64,000 bases of DNA from Comamonadaceae bacterium OTU4NAUVB1 (GCA_024372625.1 CP099605.1:1364001-1428000); one strand, 5' to 3'; positions 1-8,857 are shown, counted from the stretch's first letter. Notes: a model not told the origin generated them from the sequence alone. Numbers and translations are program-made.

Positions 1-1
1 C

Positions 2-967
2 TCGATCGTCGAGCTGCCCCAGGGCGCGACGGCGGTCGACTTCGCCTACACCGTCCACACCAGCCTGGGCCACCGCTGCCGCGGCGCGCGCATCGACGGC
101 GTCATGCTGCCGCTGAACACGCCGTTGCAGAACGGCCAGACGGTGGAGGTGATCGCGGCGAAGGAGGGCGGCCCCTCGCGCGACTGGCTCAACGCCGAAC
201 TGGGTTATCTGGCCAGCCACCGCGCCCGTGCCAAGGTGCGCGCCTGGTTCAACGCCCAGGTCACGCACGAGACCGTGGCGCGCGGGCGCGAGGCGGTCGA
301 GAAACTGCTGCAACGCGAGGGCCGCACGGCCTTCAAGCTGGAGGACCTCGCGTCGCAGCTGGGCTTCAAGTCGGCCGACCACCTGTTCGAGGTCGTCGGC
401 AAGGACGAGTTCTCGCTGCGCAACATCGAGATGCTGCTGCGTCCGCCCAGCCCGGTGCCCGGACCGGACGAGGGCGTGCTCATCCGCAAGTCCAAGGGCA
501 GCGAGAAGTCGGGCAAGGGCGGCGTGCTGGTGGTGGGCGTGTCGTCGCTGATGACGCAGCTGGCCAAGTGCTGCCGGCCGGCGCCGCCCGACGCCATCGG
601 GGGCTTCGTCACGCGCGGCCACGGCGTGAGCGTGCACCGTGCGGACTGCAGCAACTTCCGCACGATGGCCGCGCACAGCGCCGAGCGCGTGATCGACGTC
701 GAGTGGGGCACGCCCAAGCCGTCGGCCGACCAGCCGGTCTACGCCGTCGACGTGGCGGTCGAGGCCGCCGACCGGCAGGGCCTGCTGCGCGACATCTCCG
801 ACGTGCTCGCGCGCGAGAAGATGAACGTGATCGGCGTGCAGACGCAGTCGGTCAAGGGCACGGCGTGGATGACCTTCACGGTCGAGATCGCCAGCGCGGC
901 ACGGCTGCAGCACGTGCTGGGCACCGTCGCGATGGTGCCGGGCGTGCGCTCCGCGCGCAGGCGTTGA
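2..967 (+). CDS. relA: RelA-type (p)ppGpp synthetase, C-terminal part (5' end outside window)
   Basis: Only the regulatory C-terminal half of a stringent-response (p)ppGpp synthetase is present; the catalytic domains lie before the window. The reading frame is open from base 2. It begins inside the TGS domain (GATAVDFAYTVHT), continues through the helical region and a Cys/His-rich zinc-finger-like segment (CCRPAPPD at about 569-592, HRADC near 635), and ends in an ACT domain (about 730-960). The order TGS, helical, zinc-finger-like, ACT is that of long RSH proteins. The LMTQLAKCCRP stretch resembles E. coli RelA more than SpoT. The assignment RelA rather than Rsh/SpoT is likely but cannot be proved without the N-terminus. 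Confidence 0.85.
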   Translation, partial: SIVELPQGATAVDFAYTVHTSLGHRCRGARIDGVMLPLNTPLQNGQTVEVIAAKEGGPSRDWLNAELGYLASHRARAKVRAWFNAQVTHETVARGREAVEKLLQREGRTAFKLEDLASQLGFKSADHLFEVVGKDEFSLRNIEMLLRPPSPVPGPDEGVLIRKSKGSEKSGKGGVLVVGVSSLMTQLAKCCRPAPPDAIGGFVTRGHGVSVHRADCSNFRTMAAHSAERVIDVEWGTPKPSADQPVYAVDVAVEAADRQGLLRDISDVLAREKMNVIGVQTQSVKGTAWMTFTVEIASAARLQHVLGTVAMVPGVRSARRR

Positions 968-993
968 TCAGGTACGGATTTTCATGCCATAAT
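964..993 (+). promoter_or_regulatory. Probable sigma70 promoter of tRNA-Val
   Basis: A -35-like TTGATC (964-969) and a -10-like CATAAT (988-993) are separated by 18 bases. The -10 ends 19 bases before the mature tRNA 5' end. The -35 overlaps the stop codon of the upstream RelA gene, so the tRNA probably has its own promoter. Confidence 0.55.
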
Positions 994-1012
994 CGCGCTC
1001 TCGAATGAACGC

Positions 1013-1089
1013 AGGCGCGTAGCTCAGTTGGTTAGAGCACCACCTTGACATGGTGGGGGTCGTTGGTTCGAATCCAATCGCGCCTACCA
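1013..1089 (+). tRNA. tRNA-Val (anticodon GAC)
   Basis: A complete 77-base cloverleaf with an encoded CCA end (1087-1089). The acceptor stem pairs AGGCGCG (1013-1019) with CGCGCCT (1079-1085). The anticodon stem is CCACC/GGTGG around the loop TTGACAT, with anticodon GAC at 1047-1049. The T arm contains the standard TTCGAAT loop. The D arm contains the conserved AGCTCAGTTGGT. Confidence 0.97.
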
Positions 1090-1109
1090 ACTCACCCTTG
1101 GTAGAAAAC

Positions 1110-1147
1110 AAGTCCTTCCAGACCCACGGTCCGGAAGGATTTTTTTT
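1110..1147 (+). terminator. Rho-independent terminator after tRNA-Val
   Basis: A stem TCCTTCC (1113-1119) pairs with GGAAGGA (1133-1139) and is followed by a run of eight T (1140-1147). It lies 21 bases after the tRNA, as expected for the end of a monocistronic tRNA transcript. Confidence 0.85.
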
Positions 1148-1220
1148 GGCCGGTCGGCGGAACGGCCCGATGCCGCCTCCGCCCCGGCCGTTCAGCGTGC
1201 TCGGTGCGGGGTGCGGCGGC

Positions 1221-1796
1221 TCACTTCAGCTCGACCTTGATGTCGTCCTGCTGCACCGTGATCGCGCCGATCTCGTAGGTCTTGCGGCCGACCGTCAGGT
1301 CCTCCGGCTTGAAGGTGAGCAGCGGGTAGTCGCGCAGCAGCTCCTGCGCGACCAGCCCGCCGATGCGCTGCAGGCGCTGGGCGTCGGCACCGCCGATGCC
1401 CTGGAGTTCGATGCGGTCGGCCTTCGGCTGGTCCAGGCGCACGGCGCGCGCGGCGGCGTCGTAGCGCAGGGCGCTGCTGATCGTCACCACGCCGTCGATG
1501 CTGGAGGGCTGCATCAGCGGGCTGCCGATGGTCATGCGCGCGGCGATGGCGGCGCGGTTGGTCGGCGCGTCCAGGCCGAGCTGCGGGTCGCGCAGGTCGA
1601 CCGTGAACAGCTCGGCGTAGCGCTGGCGCACCGGGAATCGCCTGGCGATCTGCGCCTGCATCTCGGCGCGGGTGGCCGTGTACTCGCTGAGGAAGAAATT
1701 GAAGCCCGCGAGCGTCGGCAACGCGGGCAGGGCGACGGCGCCGGCGGCGAGCCGGACGAGAAACAGGCGGCGGGGAGGGGAAAGGCGTCGGTGCAT
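1221..1796 (-). CDS. DUF1439-family envelope protein
   Basis: A 191-residue exported protein resembling the DUF1439 family (E. coli YceB type), whose function is not established. The N-terminus carries a twin-arginine-like segment (PPRRLFLVRLAAG) followed by a hydrophobic stretch ending near ALPTLAG. No lipobox cysteine follows, unlike YceB, which is a lipoprotein. The mature part is a soluble domain with conserved-looking segments such as LTFKPEDLTV. The frame stays open 14 codons upstream, but the start at 1796 puts the signal sequence directly at the N-terminus. It is divergent from the acyl-CoA ligase gene. Confidence 0.75.
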   Translation of the reverse strand: MHRRLSPPRRLFLVRLAAGAVALPALPTLAGFNFFLSEYTATRAEMQAQIARRFPVRQRYAELFTVDLRDPQLGLDAPTNRAAIAARMTIGSPLMQPSSIDGVVTISSALRYDAAARAVRLDQPKADRIELQGIGGADAQRLQRIGGLVAQELLRDYPLLTFKPEDLTVGRKTYEIGAITVQQDDIKVELK

Positions 1797-1930
1797 GGCG
1801 GGTCGGAGCTTGCCACGGCGCGGCGAGTTCCGAGCCATCGCCCCCGCGTCGCCTGCGCGACGCGCTCGGGACTTGCCCGATGCCGGCCGCCGACCTCGCG
1901 GCGTAGGCTGGCGGGCTCTCTGGAGACCTC

Positions 1931-3628
1931 ATGGAACGTCCGCATTTCAAGTTCTGGCCGAAGCGCGTGCCCCGCGCGATCACCGTGCCGGCGACCTCGC
2001 TCTGGCACAACCTCGCCACCTCCGCCGCGCGCTATCCCGACAAGGACGCGCTGGTCTTCTTCGGCCAGGCCGTCAGCTACCGCGACTTCGTCGACCAGGC
2101 CGAGCGCCTGGCCGGCACCCTCCATGCGCTGGGCGTGCGGCGCGGCGACCGTGTGGTGCTCGCGATGCAGAACTGTCCGCAGCTGGTGATCGCGCATTTC
2201 GCCATCCTGCGCGCCAACGCGGTGGTCGTGCCGGTCAACCCGATGAACCGGGCGGAGGAGCTTAAGCACTACATCGTGGACCCCGATGCCAAGGTCGCCA
2301 TCACCACCGGCGACCTGGCCGGCGAGGTGGCCAAGGCCAGCAACGCGCTGCCCCCCGGGCAGCGCCTGGCCCACCTGATCGCCACGCGGTTCACCGACGC
2401 CTTCGACCGCGACGTCGCCGGCGAGGAGGCGCCGGCGCCGGCCTGGCGCGAATGGCTCACGGCCGAACATCCGCTCCCCGCGCTCGACGGCGGCCGATGC
2501 ATGCACTGGCGCGACGCCCTGGATGGCGCCAACGCGCCACCCGAGCACGTCGTGGGCGCGCACGACATGGCGCTGCTGCCCTACACCAGCGGGACCACCG
2601 GCCTGCCCAAGGGCTGCATCCATCCGCACTCGACCCTGATGGTCAACGCGGTCGCGAGCCAGCTGTGGGGCGCCGTGTCCTCGGAGGTCGTGGTGCTGGC
2701 GGTGGTGCCGATGTTCCACATCACCGGCATCGTCAGCATGATGCACACCACCATCCACGCCGGCGGCACGCTGGTGATCATGCCGCGCTGGGACCGCGAG
2801 GTGGCCGGACGCCTGATCTCGGTGCGCCGCATCACCAACTGGACCAACATCCCCACGATGGTGATCGACCTCATGGGAAGCCCCAACCTGGACGCCTTCG
2901 ACCTGAGCAGCCTGACCTACATCGGCGGTGGCGGGGCGGCCATGCCGCAGGCGGTGGCGCAGCGGCTGTTCGAGCAGTACGGACTGCGCTACCAGGAAGG
3001 CTACGGGTTGACCGAGACGGCCGCGCCCTCGCACGCCAACCCGTTCGAGCATCCCAAGCAGCAGTGCCTGGGCATCCCGTTCGTGGGCGTCGATTCGCGC
3101 GTGGTGGACCCCGACACGCTGGCCGAGATGCCCGTGGGCGAGTCCGGCGAGGTCGTCACGCGCGGTCCGCAGGTGTTCCAGGGCTACTGGAAGCGACCCG
3201 ACGCCACCGCCGCCGCCTTCGTCGAGATCGACGGCGAGCGCTTCTTCCGTACCGGCGACATGGCCCGCGTCGACGAGGACGGCTACTTCTTCATGACCGA
3301 CCGCCTGAAGCGGATGATCAACGCCAGCGGCTTCAAGGTCTGGCCGGCGGAGGTCGAGCTGCTGATGTTCAGGAACCCCGCGATCCAGGAGGCCTGCGTG
3401 ATCGCCATGAAGGACGCCTACCGCGGCGAATCGGTCAAGGCCGTGGTCGTGCTGCGCGCGACCCACCGCGACACCACCGCGCAGCAGGTCATCGACTGGT
3501 GCCGCGAGCACATGGCCGTCTACAAGATCCCGCGCGAGGTCGAGTTCGTCGACGCGCTGCCCAAGAGCGGCGCGGGCAAGGTGATGTGGCGCCTGCTGCA
3601 GGAGCGCGAGACGGCCAGGGGTACGTAA
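1931..3628 (+). CDS. AMP-forming fatty acyl-CoA ligase family protein
   Basis: A 565-residue member of the adenylate-forming ligase family, which activates a carboxylic acid to acyl-AMP and transfers it to CoA. The nucleotide-binding loop YTSGTTGLPKG lies near residue 220. GYGLTETAAPS (A5 motif) is near residue 358, the hinge motif FMTDRLKRMINASGFK is near residue 455, and the C-terminal catalytic lysine lies in PKSGAGKV near residue 547. Length and order fit medium- or long-chain acyl-CoA synthetases. Substrate cannot be read from the sequence. A GGAG ribosome-binding site (1922-1925) precedes the ATG. Confidence 0.88.
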   Translation: MERPHFKFWPKRVPRAITVPATSLWHNLATSAARYPDKDALVFFGQAVSYRDFVDQAERLAGTLHALGVRRGDRVVLAMQNCPQLVIAHFAILRANAVVVPVNPMNRAEELKHYIVDPDAKVAITTGDLAGEVAKASNALPPGQRLAHLIATRFTDAFDRDVAGEEAPAPAWREWLTAEHPLPALDGGRCMHWRDALDGANAPPEHVVGAHDMALLPYTSGTTGLPKGCIHPHSTLMVNAVASQLWGAVSSEVVVLAVVPMFHITGIVSMMHTTIHAGGTLVIMPRWDREVAGRLISVRRITNWTNIPTMVIDLMGSPNLDAFDLSSLTYIGGGGAAMPQAVAQRLFEQYGLRYQEGYGLTETAAPSHANPFEHPKQQCLGIPFVGVDSRVVDPDTLAEMPVGESGEVVTRGPQVFQGYWKRPDATAAAFVEIDGERFFRTGDMARVDEDGYFFMTDRLKRMINASGFKVWPAEVELLMFRNPAIQEACVIAMKDAYRGESVKAVVVLRATHRDTTAQQVIDWCREHMAVYKIPREVEFVDALPKSGAGKVMWRLLQERETARGT

Positions 3629-3669
3629 CTTGCTTGCCCGAGGGCACCCATCACAGGAGCCTTTTTCAC

Positions 3670-4113
3670 ATGAGCCGCAACGACGTCACCGAGAAGATCA
3701 TCACCGCCAAGGTGCTCAAGGGCATCAGCTGGAGCACCGTCGCCGAACGCGTCGGCCTGTCCAAGGAATGGACCACGGCCGCGTGCCTGGGCCAGATGAC
3801 CTTCACGGCCGAGCAGGCCGACGTCGTCGCCGAGCTGTTCGACCTCGACGCCGACGACCGCAAGTGGCTGCAGGCCGTGCCGTACAAGGGCTCGCTGCCC
3901 ACCGCCGTGCCCACCGACCCGCTGATCTACCGCTGGTACGAGATGGTCAACGTCTACGGCACCACCATCAAGGCGCTCATCCACGAGGAGTTCGGCGACG
4001 GCATCATGAGCGCCATCGACTTCTCGATGGACATCCAGCGTCAGGCCGACCCCAAGGGCGACCGCGTGCAGGTCGTGCTGTCGGGCAAGTTCCTGCCGTA
4101 CAAGACCTACTGA
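3670..4113 (+). CDS. cynS: Cyanate hydratase (cyanase)
   Basis: A 147-residue cyanase, which converts cyanate plus bicarbonate to ammonia and carbon dioxide and works as a decamer in the cytoplasm. The N-terminal helical domain contains GISWSTVAERVGLSKEW. The C-terminal catalytic domain carries the expected Arg and Glu in YRWYEMVN and the Ser in IDFSMDIQR, which match the three catalytic residues of the E. coli enzyme. A CAGGAG site lies ten bases before the ATG. The gene lies 41 bases after the acyl-CoA ligase and could be cotranscribed with it. No cynT-type carbonic anhydrase is adjacent. Confidence 0.96.
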   Translation: MSRNDVTEKIITAKVLKGISWSTVAERVGLSKEWTTAACLGQMTFTAEQADVVAELFDLDADDRKWLQAVPYKGSLPTAVPTDPLIYRWYEMVNVYGTTIKALIHEEFGDGIMSAIDFSMDIQRQADPKGDRVQVVLSGKFLPYKTY

Positions 4114-4228
4114 GCGTCGGCCGCCACCGGGGAGCCATTGTGCCCGGCAGGGCTGCGGGCTTGTCCTACGGGGCCGTCGGGGCGCCGTCGATGACACTCT
4201 GGCGCACCCACGGAGACCCGGAGAACTT

Positions 4229-5488
4229 ATGACGTACCCCCGGCCGCAGGCGCCGACCGCCAGCGCGCTGCGCGATGCCTTTCGCGAAGTGCGTGCAGAG
4301 AGCCTGGCCCGTGCCGCGCCGCTGTCGCCCGAAGACCAGTGCATCCAGTCGATGCCCGACGCCAGTCCCACCAAGTGGCACCTCGCGCACACCACCTGGT
4401 TCTTCGAGACGGTCCTGCTCCAGCCCCACCTGAGCGCCCATCGCCCGTTCGACGAGCGTTTCAACTTCCTTTTCAATTCCTACTACGAAGCCCTCGGCCC
4501 GCGCCATCCCCGACCGCAGCGGGGGCTGCTCACGCGCCCGTCGCGCGACGAGGTGCTGGCCTATCGCGCGCACGTCGACGGGGCGGTCGAGCGAATGTTC
4601 GACCAGGCGCTGCGCAGCGCCGCGACATGGAACGCCATCGAGCCGATCGTCTCGCTCGGGCTGCAGCACGAGCAGCAGCACCAGGAACTGCTCGTCACCG
4701 ACATCCTGCACGCCTTCTCCTGCAACCCGCTGCTGCCGGCCTACCAGCCGGTGTCGGCGCCCGTGCTGCGGCTCGCGTCGGCCGCGCCGTCGACGCGCTG
4801 GCTCGAACATGTCGGCGGCCAGGTGCAGGTCGGCCACGACGGCGACGGCTTCGCGTTCGACAACGAGACGCCGCGCCACGCCGCGCTGCTGCAGCCGCAC
4901 GCCATCGCCGACCGGCTGGTGACCTGCGGCGACTACGCCCGCTTCATCGCCGACGGCGGCTATCGCAACCCGGGCCTGTGGCTGTCCGACGGCTGGGCGC
5001 TGGTGCGCGCGCAGGGCTGGCAGGCACCGGCCTACTGGATCGAGGCCGGCGACCCGCGCCTGGCGGGCCATGCCCAGGGCGGCCCCGCCGACTGGCACGT
5101 CTTCGGCCTGCACGGCGTGCGCCCGCTGGACCCGGCCGAGCCCGTCGCGCAGCTGAGCCTGTACGAAGCGGCGGCCTATGCGGAATGGGCCGGCGCGCGC
5201 CTGCCGACCGAGTTCGAATGGGAGGTGGCCAGTGCCGACCCGGCGTTCCGCCAGGCCACCGGCCACGTCTGGCAGTGGACGCGTTCCTCCTACGATCCGT
5301 ACCCCGGCTTCCGGCCGGCGCCGGGCATCGCCGCCGAATACAACGGCAAGTTCATGGTCGGCCAGCTGGTGCTGCGGGGCGGCAGCGTCGCCACGCCGTC
5401 GGGCCACACGCGGCCGAGCTACCGCAATTTCTTTCCCCCCGCCGCACGCTGGCAGTTCACGGGGCTGCGCCTCGCCAAGGATCTCTGA
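4229..5488 (+). CDS. egtB: EgtB-type ergothioneine biosynthesis sulfoxide synthase
   Basis: A 419-residue nonheme iron enzyme that joins a cysteine-containing thiol to trimethylhistidine (hercynine) during ergothioneine synthesis. The N-terminal DinB-like domain has the predicted iron ligands His51 (KWHLAHT) and the HX3HXE pair His147/His151 (HEQQHQE). The C-terminal half is a formylglycine-generating-enzyme-like domain (RLPTEFEWEVA and a final RPSYRNFFPP). Whether it uses gamma-glutamylcysteine or free cysteine cannot be decided by eye. The next gene, egtD, starts on the base after this stop codon, so the two are almost certainly cotranscribed and coupled. Confidence 0.95.
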   Translation: MTYPRPQAPTASALRDAFREVRAESLARAAPLSPEDQCIQSMPDASPTKWHLAHTTWFFETVLLQPHLSAHRPFDERFNFLFNSYYEALGPRHPRPQRGLLTRPSRDEVLAYRAHVDGAVERMFDQALRSAATWNAIEPIVSLGLQHEQQHQELLVTDILHAFSCNPLLPAYQPVSAPVLRLASAAPSTRWLEHVGGQVQVGHDGDGFAFDNETPRHAALLQPHAIADRLVTCGDYARFIADGGYRNPGLWLSDGWALVRAQGWQAPAYWIEAGDPRLAGHAQGGPADWHVFGLHGVRPLDPAEPVAQLSLYEAAAYAEWAGARLPTEFEWEVASADPAFRQATGHVWQWTRSSYDPYPGFRPAPGIAAEYNGKFMVGQLVLRGGSVATPSGHTRPSYRNFFPPAARWQFTGLRLAKDL

Positions 5489-6529
5489 ATGCGAGGTATT
5501 CCCCATCACACCGTCGCGACCGCGGCGGCCCAGACGCTCGCCGCACCGTCGGCATCCAGCCCGGCACCGGCAGCGTCCGGCCCCGCCCCGGCGGCGTCCT
5601 CCGAGTTCGGGCGCGACCTGCGCGCCGGCCTGTCCCGCCCGGTGCGCGGCATCTCGCCCAAGTTCTTCTACGACGCCCGCGGCTCGGCACTGTTCGACGG
5701 CATCTGCGCGCTGCCCGAGTACTACCCGACGCGCACCGAGCTGCGCATCCTGGCCGACTCGGCGGCGGAGATCGCCGCGCACATCGGGCCGCAGGCGGAG
5801 ATCATCGAGTTCGGCGCCGGCTCGCTGACCAAGGTGCGGCTGCTGCTCGACGCCCTGGAGGCCCCGCGCCGCTACGTGCCCATCGACATCTCGGGCGACC
5901 ACCTCGAGGGCGCCGCCGCGCGGCTGCGCGCGGACTATCCCGGCCTCGTCGTGCAGCCCGTGGCGGCCGACTACACGATGCCGCTGGTGCTGCCCGCGCC
6001 GGGCGAGGGCGCCGGACGGCGGGTCGGGTTCTTTCCCGGCTCCACGCTGGGCAACTTCACCTCCGACGAGGCGCTGTCGTTCCTGCAACTGGCCGCGCGC
6101 CTGCTGCGCGGTGGCGGGCTGCTGCTGGGCGTCGACCTGGTCAAGGACCCGGCGGTGCTGCATGCCGCCTACAACGATGCCCAGGGCATCACGGCCGCGT
6201 TCAACCTCAACCTGCTGCACCGCGCCAACGCCGAGCTGGGCACCGATTTCGACGTCGACGGCTTCACGCACGCGGCGTTCTACAACGCGCCGCACCGCCG
6301 CATCGAGATGCACCTGGTGAGCCGCCGCCGGCAGACCGTGACGCTCGACGGCGAGCGCTTCGAGTTCGCCGAGGGCGAGACGCTGCACACGGAGAATTCG
6401 CAGAAGTTCACCGTCGACGACCTGCGCGCCCTGGCGGTCCGGGCCGGCTTCACGCCCAAGGCGGTCTGGACCGACGCGGACCGCCTGTTCAGCGTGCACT
6501 GGCTGCAGGCGCCCGTCGCGGCACAATAG
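5489..6529 (+). CDS. egtD: L-histidine N-alpha-methyltransferase EgtD
   Basis: A 346-residue SAM-dependent methyltransferase (DUF2260 type) that trimethylates histidine to hercynine, the first step of ergothioneine synthesis. The SAM-binding motif IIEFGAGSLTKVRLLL is near residues 104-119. Other family blocks are RYVPIDISGDHL, GFFPGSTLGNFT and TENSQKFTVDDL. The first ~45 residues are an Ala/Pro/Ser-rich extension before the conserved SRPVRGISPKFFYD. It follows egtB without a gap. EgtB and EgtD are the two core enzymes; no egtA, egtC or egtE is nearby, so the final C-S lyase must be encoded elsewhere. Confidence 0.95.
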   Translation: MRGIPHHTVATAAAQTLAAPSASSPAPAASGPAPAASSEFGRDLRAGLSRPVRGISPKFFYDARGSALFDGICALPEYYPTRTELRILADSAAEIAAHIGPQAEIIEFGAGSLTKVRLLLDALEAPRRYVPIDISGDHLEGAAARLRADYPGLVVQPVAADYTMPLVLPAPGEGAGRRVGFFPGSTLGNFTSDEALSFLQLAARLLRGGGLLLGVDLVKDPAVLHAAYNDAQGITAAFNLNLLHRANAELGTDFDVDGFTHAAFYNAPHRRIEMHLVSRRRQTVTLDGERFEFAEGETLHTENSQKFTVDDLRALAVRAGFTPKAVWTDADRLFSVHWLQAPVAAQ

Positions 6530-6605
6530 ACCGGTGTCGCGCGACCATGCGCGCACGACGTATCCGCTACCCGCGCCGCAGCCCGCGGCGCCCTGGAGAT
6601 CTCCC

Positions 6606-6887
6606 ATGAAAGCAACCTGGAACGGCGCCACCATCGCCGAGAGCGACGACATCGTCGTGCTCGAAGGCAATCACTACTTCCCGATCGACTCGCTCAACCG
6701 CGACCACGTCACCTTCAGCAACCACCGCACCACCTGTCCCTGGAAGGGCGCGGCGAACTACTACTCGCTGCTGGTGAACGGGGAACTCAACGCCGACGCG
6801 GCCTGGTACTACGCCGATCCCAAGCCCGAAGCCGACGAGATCAGGAATCGGGTCGCCTTCTGGAAGGGCGTGAAGGTCGAGGCATGA
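6606..6887 (+). CDS. DUF427 domain protein
   Basis: A 93-residue protein that is essentially one DUF427 domain, a small beta-rich fold of unknown biochemical role. Conserved blocks are the YFPIDSL segment, the TTCPWKGAANYYSL motif and the WYYADPKPEA motif. A frame extension of 24 codons exists upstream, but GGAGAT (6595-6600) sits correctly before the ATG at 6606. It lies 76 bases after egtD and 37 bases before the oxygenase gene on the same strand, so it may belong to the egtBD transcript. Confidence 0.88.
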   Translation: MKATWNGATIAESDDIVVLEGNHYFPIDSLNRDHVTFSNHRTTCPWKGAANYYSLLVNGELNADAAWYYADPKPEADEIRNRVAFWKGVKVEA

Positions 6888-6924
6888 GCCTCCACGTTCC
6901 AGCCGCGCGCGCCGCGGCGCGGCC

Positions 6925-7680
6925 GTGACCACCGCCTTCGCGCCGCCCGCGACGGCACCCGACGCGGTCGTCGGACGGCTGCGGACGCACGGCTACGCGG
7001 TGCTCGACCCCGAAGGGGTCGCCCGGTGGCTGGGCCTGCCGCTCGATGCCCTCGAACCCCTGCGCGCCGACTGGGACGACCTGCCGCCCGACGCCTACCT
7101 GAAGGATGGCGGACGCTACCGCCAGCGGCGCCATGCCTGTTTCCTGGTCGATGGCGAAGCGGTCGCGCCGGTGGCGCAGCGGGCGCACTGGCAACCGGTC
7201 GAATACAACGCGCTGCACGGCGGCATGCACCGCTGGTTCGCGCCCATGAAGGCGGCCAGCGTGGCGCTGCCCGCCTGGCAGGCCCTGATGGGCCGCCTCG
7301 CCGACGTGGCGAGCGCGCTGTACGGCGCGCGGCGCTGGTTCGTCGAGGCGCACCAGTTCCGCATCGACACCGCCGGCGGCATCGGCCGTCCCACGCCCGA
7401 GGGCGCGCACCGCGACGGCGTCGACCTGGTGGCCGTGATGCTGGTGGCGCGCACCGGCATCCGGGGCGGCGAGACGCGCGTCTTCGAGGCCGACGGCCCG
7501 CGCGGCGAGCGCTTCACGCTGACCGCGCCCTGGAGCCTCCTGCTGCTCGACGACGCCCGCGTCATCCACGAGTCCACGCCGATCCAGCCGCTGGCCGACC
7601 GCGACGGCAATCACCTGGCCGGGGGGCACCGCGACACGCTGGTCGTGACCTGCCGGCGCGACGGCTTCCAGGGCGGGTGA
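6925..7680 (+). CDS. Fe(II)/2-oxoglutarate-dependent dioxygenase family protein
   Basis: A 251-residue protein of the family containing bacterial free amino acid hydroxylases (PF10014 type). The metal-binding HxD is His162/Asp164 in GAHRDGVDLV, the distal His is His215 in RVIHEST, and the Arg that would bind 2-oxoglutarate is in GHRDTLVVT. Blocks such as YNALHGGMHRWFAP are family features. The start is a GTG at 6925, with no better ATG in frame. The substrate is unknown; the position after egtBD and DUF427 makes a histidine-derived or other amino acid substrate worth testing, but this is inference. Confidence 0.82.
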   Translation: MTTAFAPPATAPDAVVGRLRTHGYAVLDPEGVARWLGLPLDALEPLRADWDDLPPDAYLKDGGRYRQRRHACFLVDGEAVAPVAQRAHWQPVEYNALHGGMHRWFAPMKAASVALPAWQALMGRLADVASALYGARRWFVEAHQFRIDTAGGIGRPTPEGAHRDGVDLVAVMLVARTGIRGGETRVFEADGPRGERFTLTAPWSLLLLDDARVIHESTPIQPLADRDGNHLAGGHRDTLVVTCRRDGFQGG

Positions 7681-7732
7681 CGCGCGCGCGAGTTAAATTG
7701 CGGCTTTTGACTCAACGCTCGGAGGTCCGCCC

Positions 7733-8173
7733 ATGTTCCACCACATCCTGGTCCCCATCGACGGCTCCGAGACGTCCATGCTGGCGGTCAGCAAGGCCAG
7801 CGGCCTGGCGCTCGCGTTCGGCAGCCGCATCACGCTGATCCACGTCATCGACAACTATCCGTTCATCGGTGTCGGCGCGGACTACGCGCTCGGCCAGAAC
7901 GAATACCTCGCCGCCGCCACCGCGGGTGCCCGCGCGGCGCTCGCCCACGGCGTCGAGGCCCTCGCGGCCGAGGGACTGCACAGCGACCAGCGCGTGGTCG
8001 ACGGCCATGTCGTGCACGAGGGCATCGTCGACACCGCCGTGGGGCTGGGCGCCGACCTGATCGTGATGGGCTCGCACGGCCGCGCCGGCATCGAGAAGCT
8101 GCTGCTGGGCAGCGTCACGCAGCGCGTGCTGCAGGACGCGCCGATGCCGGTGATGGTGGTCAAGGGTCGCTGA
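7733..8173 (+). CDS. Universal stress protein (UspA family)
   Basis: A 146-residue single-domain universal stress protein. It begins with the usual ILVPIDGSETS strand-loop and ends with the ATP-binding signature G-2X-G-9X-G in GSHGRAGIEKLLLGSV, followed by APMPVMVVK. These proteins bind ATP and are made during growth arrest or stress. GGAGGT (7722-7727) precedes the ATG. A TTAAAT at 7691-7696 may be a -10 element in the 52-base gap after the oxygenase gene, but no good -35 is visible. Confidence 0.93.
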   Translation: MFHHILVPIDGSETSMLAVSKASGLALAFGSRITLIHVIDNYPFIGVGADYALGQNEYLAAATAGARAALAHGVEALAAEGLHSDQRVVDGHVVHEGIVDTAVGLGADLIVMGSHGRAGIEKLLLGSVTQRVLQDAPMPVMVVKGR

Positions 8174-8192
8174 GGCGACCCCGGCCTTCCGA

Positions 8193-8840
8193 TCAGAACG
8201 GTGCCGGGCTCTCGAAGCGCAGGGTCTCGCCCGTGGCCGGATGACGCAGCGTCAGTGCGCTCGCGTGCAGCAGCAGGCGTGGCGAGCGTGCCTGCACGGC
8301 GGCGTCGCCATAGAGCGCATCGCCCAGGATCGGATGGCCGATCGAGGCCAGGTGCACGCGCAGCTGGTGCGTGCGCCCGGTGGTCGGCACCAGCAGCACC
8401 CGGCTCGCGCGGCGCTCCGGCAGCGCTTCCAGGACGCGCCAGCGCGTGAGGCTCGGCTTGCCGGCGGCGTCGATCACCCGCAGCGGGCGGCGCGGCCAGT
8501 CCGGCGCGATCGGCGCGTCGATCACCGACCAGCCGCGCGCATCGGACCCGGTCGCGCCCGGCAGGCCGTCGACGACGGCCTCGTAGCGCTTGTCGACGTC
8601 CCGGTTCGCGAAGGCGTCGCCCAGCGCGCGCTGCGTCGCGCCGTCGCGTGCCATCAGCACCAGGCCGCTGGTGGCCATGTCGAGCCGGTGCACGACGCGC
8701 GCATCGGGCCAGCGGGCGATGGCGCGCGCGCTCAGGCAGTCCTGCTTGTCGGCGCCGCGGCCGGGCACGCACAGGAGCCCGGCGGGTTTCTCCAGCACCA
8801 GCAGGTGGGCGTCCTCGTGGTGGGCGAAGGGAGCGGGCAT
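8193..8840 (-). CDS. rluA: RluA-family rRNA/tRNA pseudouridine synthase
   Basis: A 215-residue pseudouridine synthase. The catalytic aspartate lies in VVHRLDMATSGLVLMA near residue 53. Further family blocks are GRTHQLRVHLASIGHPILGD and LLLHASALTLRHP. The length and lack of an S4 domain match RluA (about 219 residues in E. coli), which modifies U746 of 23S rRNA and U32 of some tRNAs. Its start codon is only 17 bases from the start of the divergent MFS gene, so each promoter probably lies inside the neighbouring coding region. Confidence 0.9.
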   Translation of the reverse strand: MPAPFAHHEDAHLLVLEKPAGLLCVPGRGADKQDCLSARAIARWPDARVVHRLDMATSGLVLMARDGATQRALGDAFANRDVDKRYEAVVDGLPGATGSDARGWSVIDAPIAPDWPRRPLRVIDAAGKPSLTRWRVLEALPERRASRVLLVPTTGRTHQLRVHLASIGHPILGDALYGDAAVQARSPRLLLHASALTLRHPATGETLRFESPAPF

Positions 8841-8857
8841 GGGCTATTCTCGATCGG

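Noticed and set aside
1013..1089. tRNA-Val as an integration site for a mobile element
   Set aside because: No integrase or repeated tRNA 3' end follows; ordinary genes continue after the terminator.
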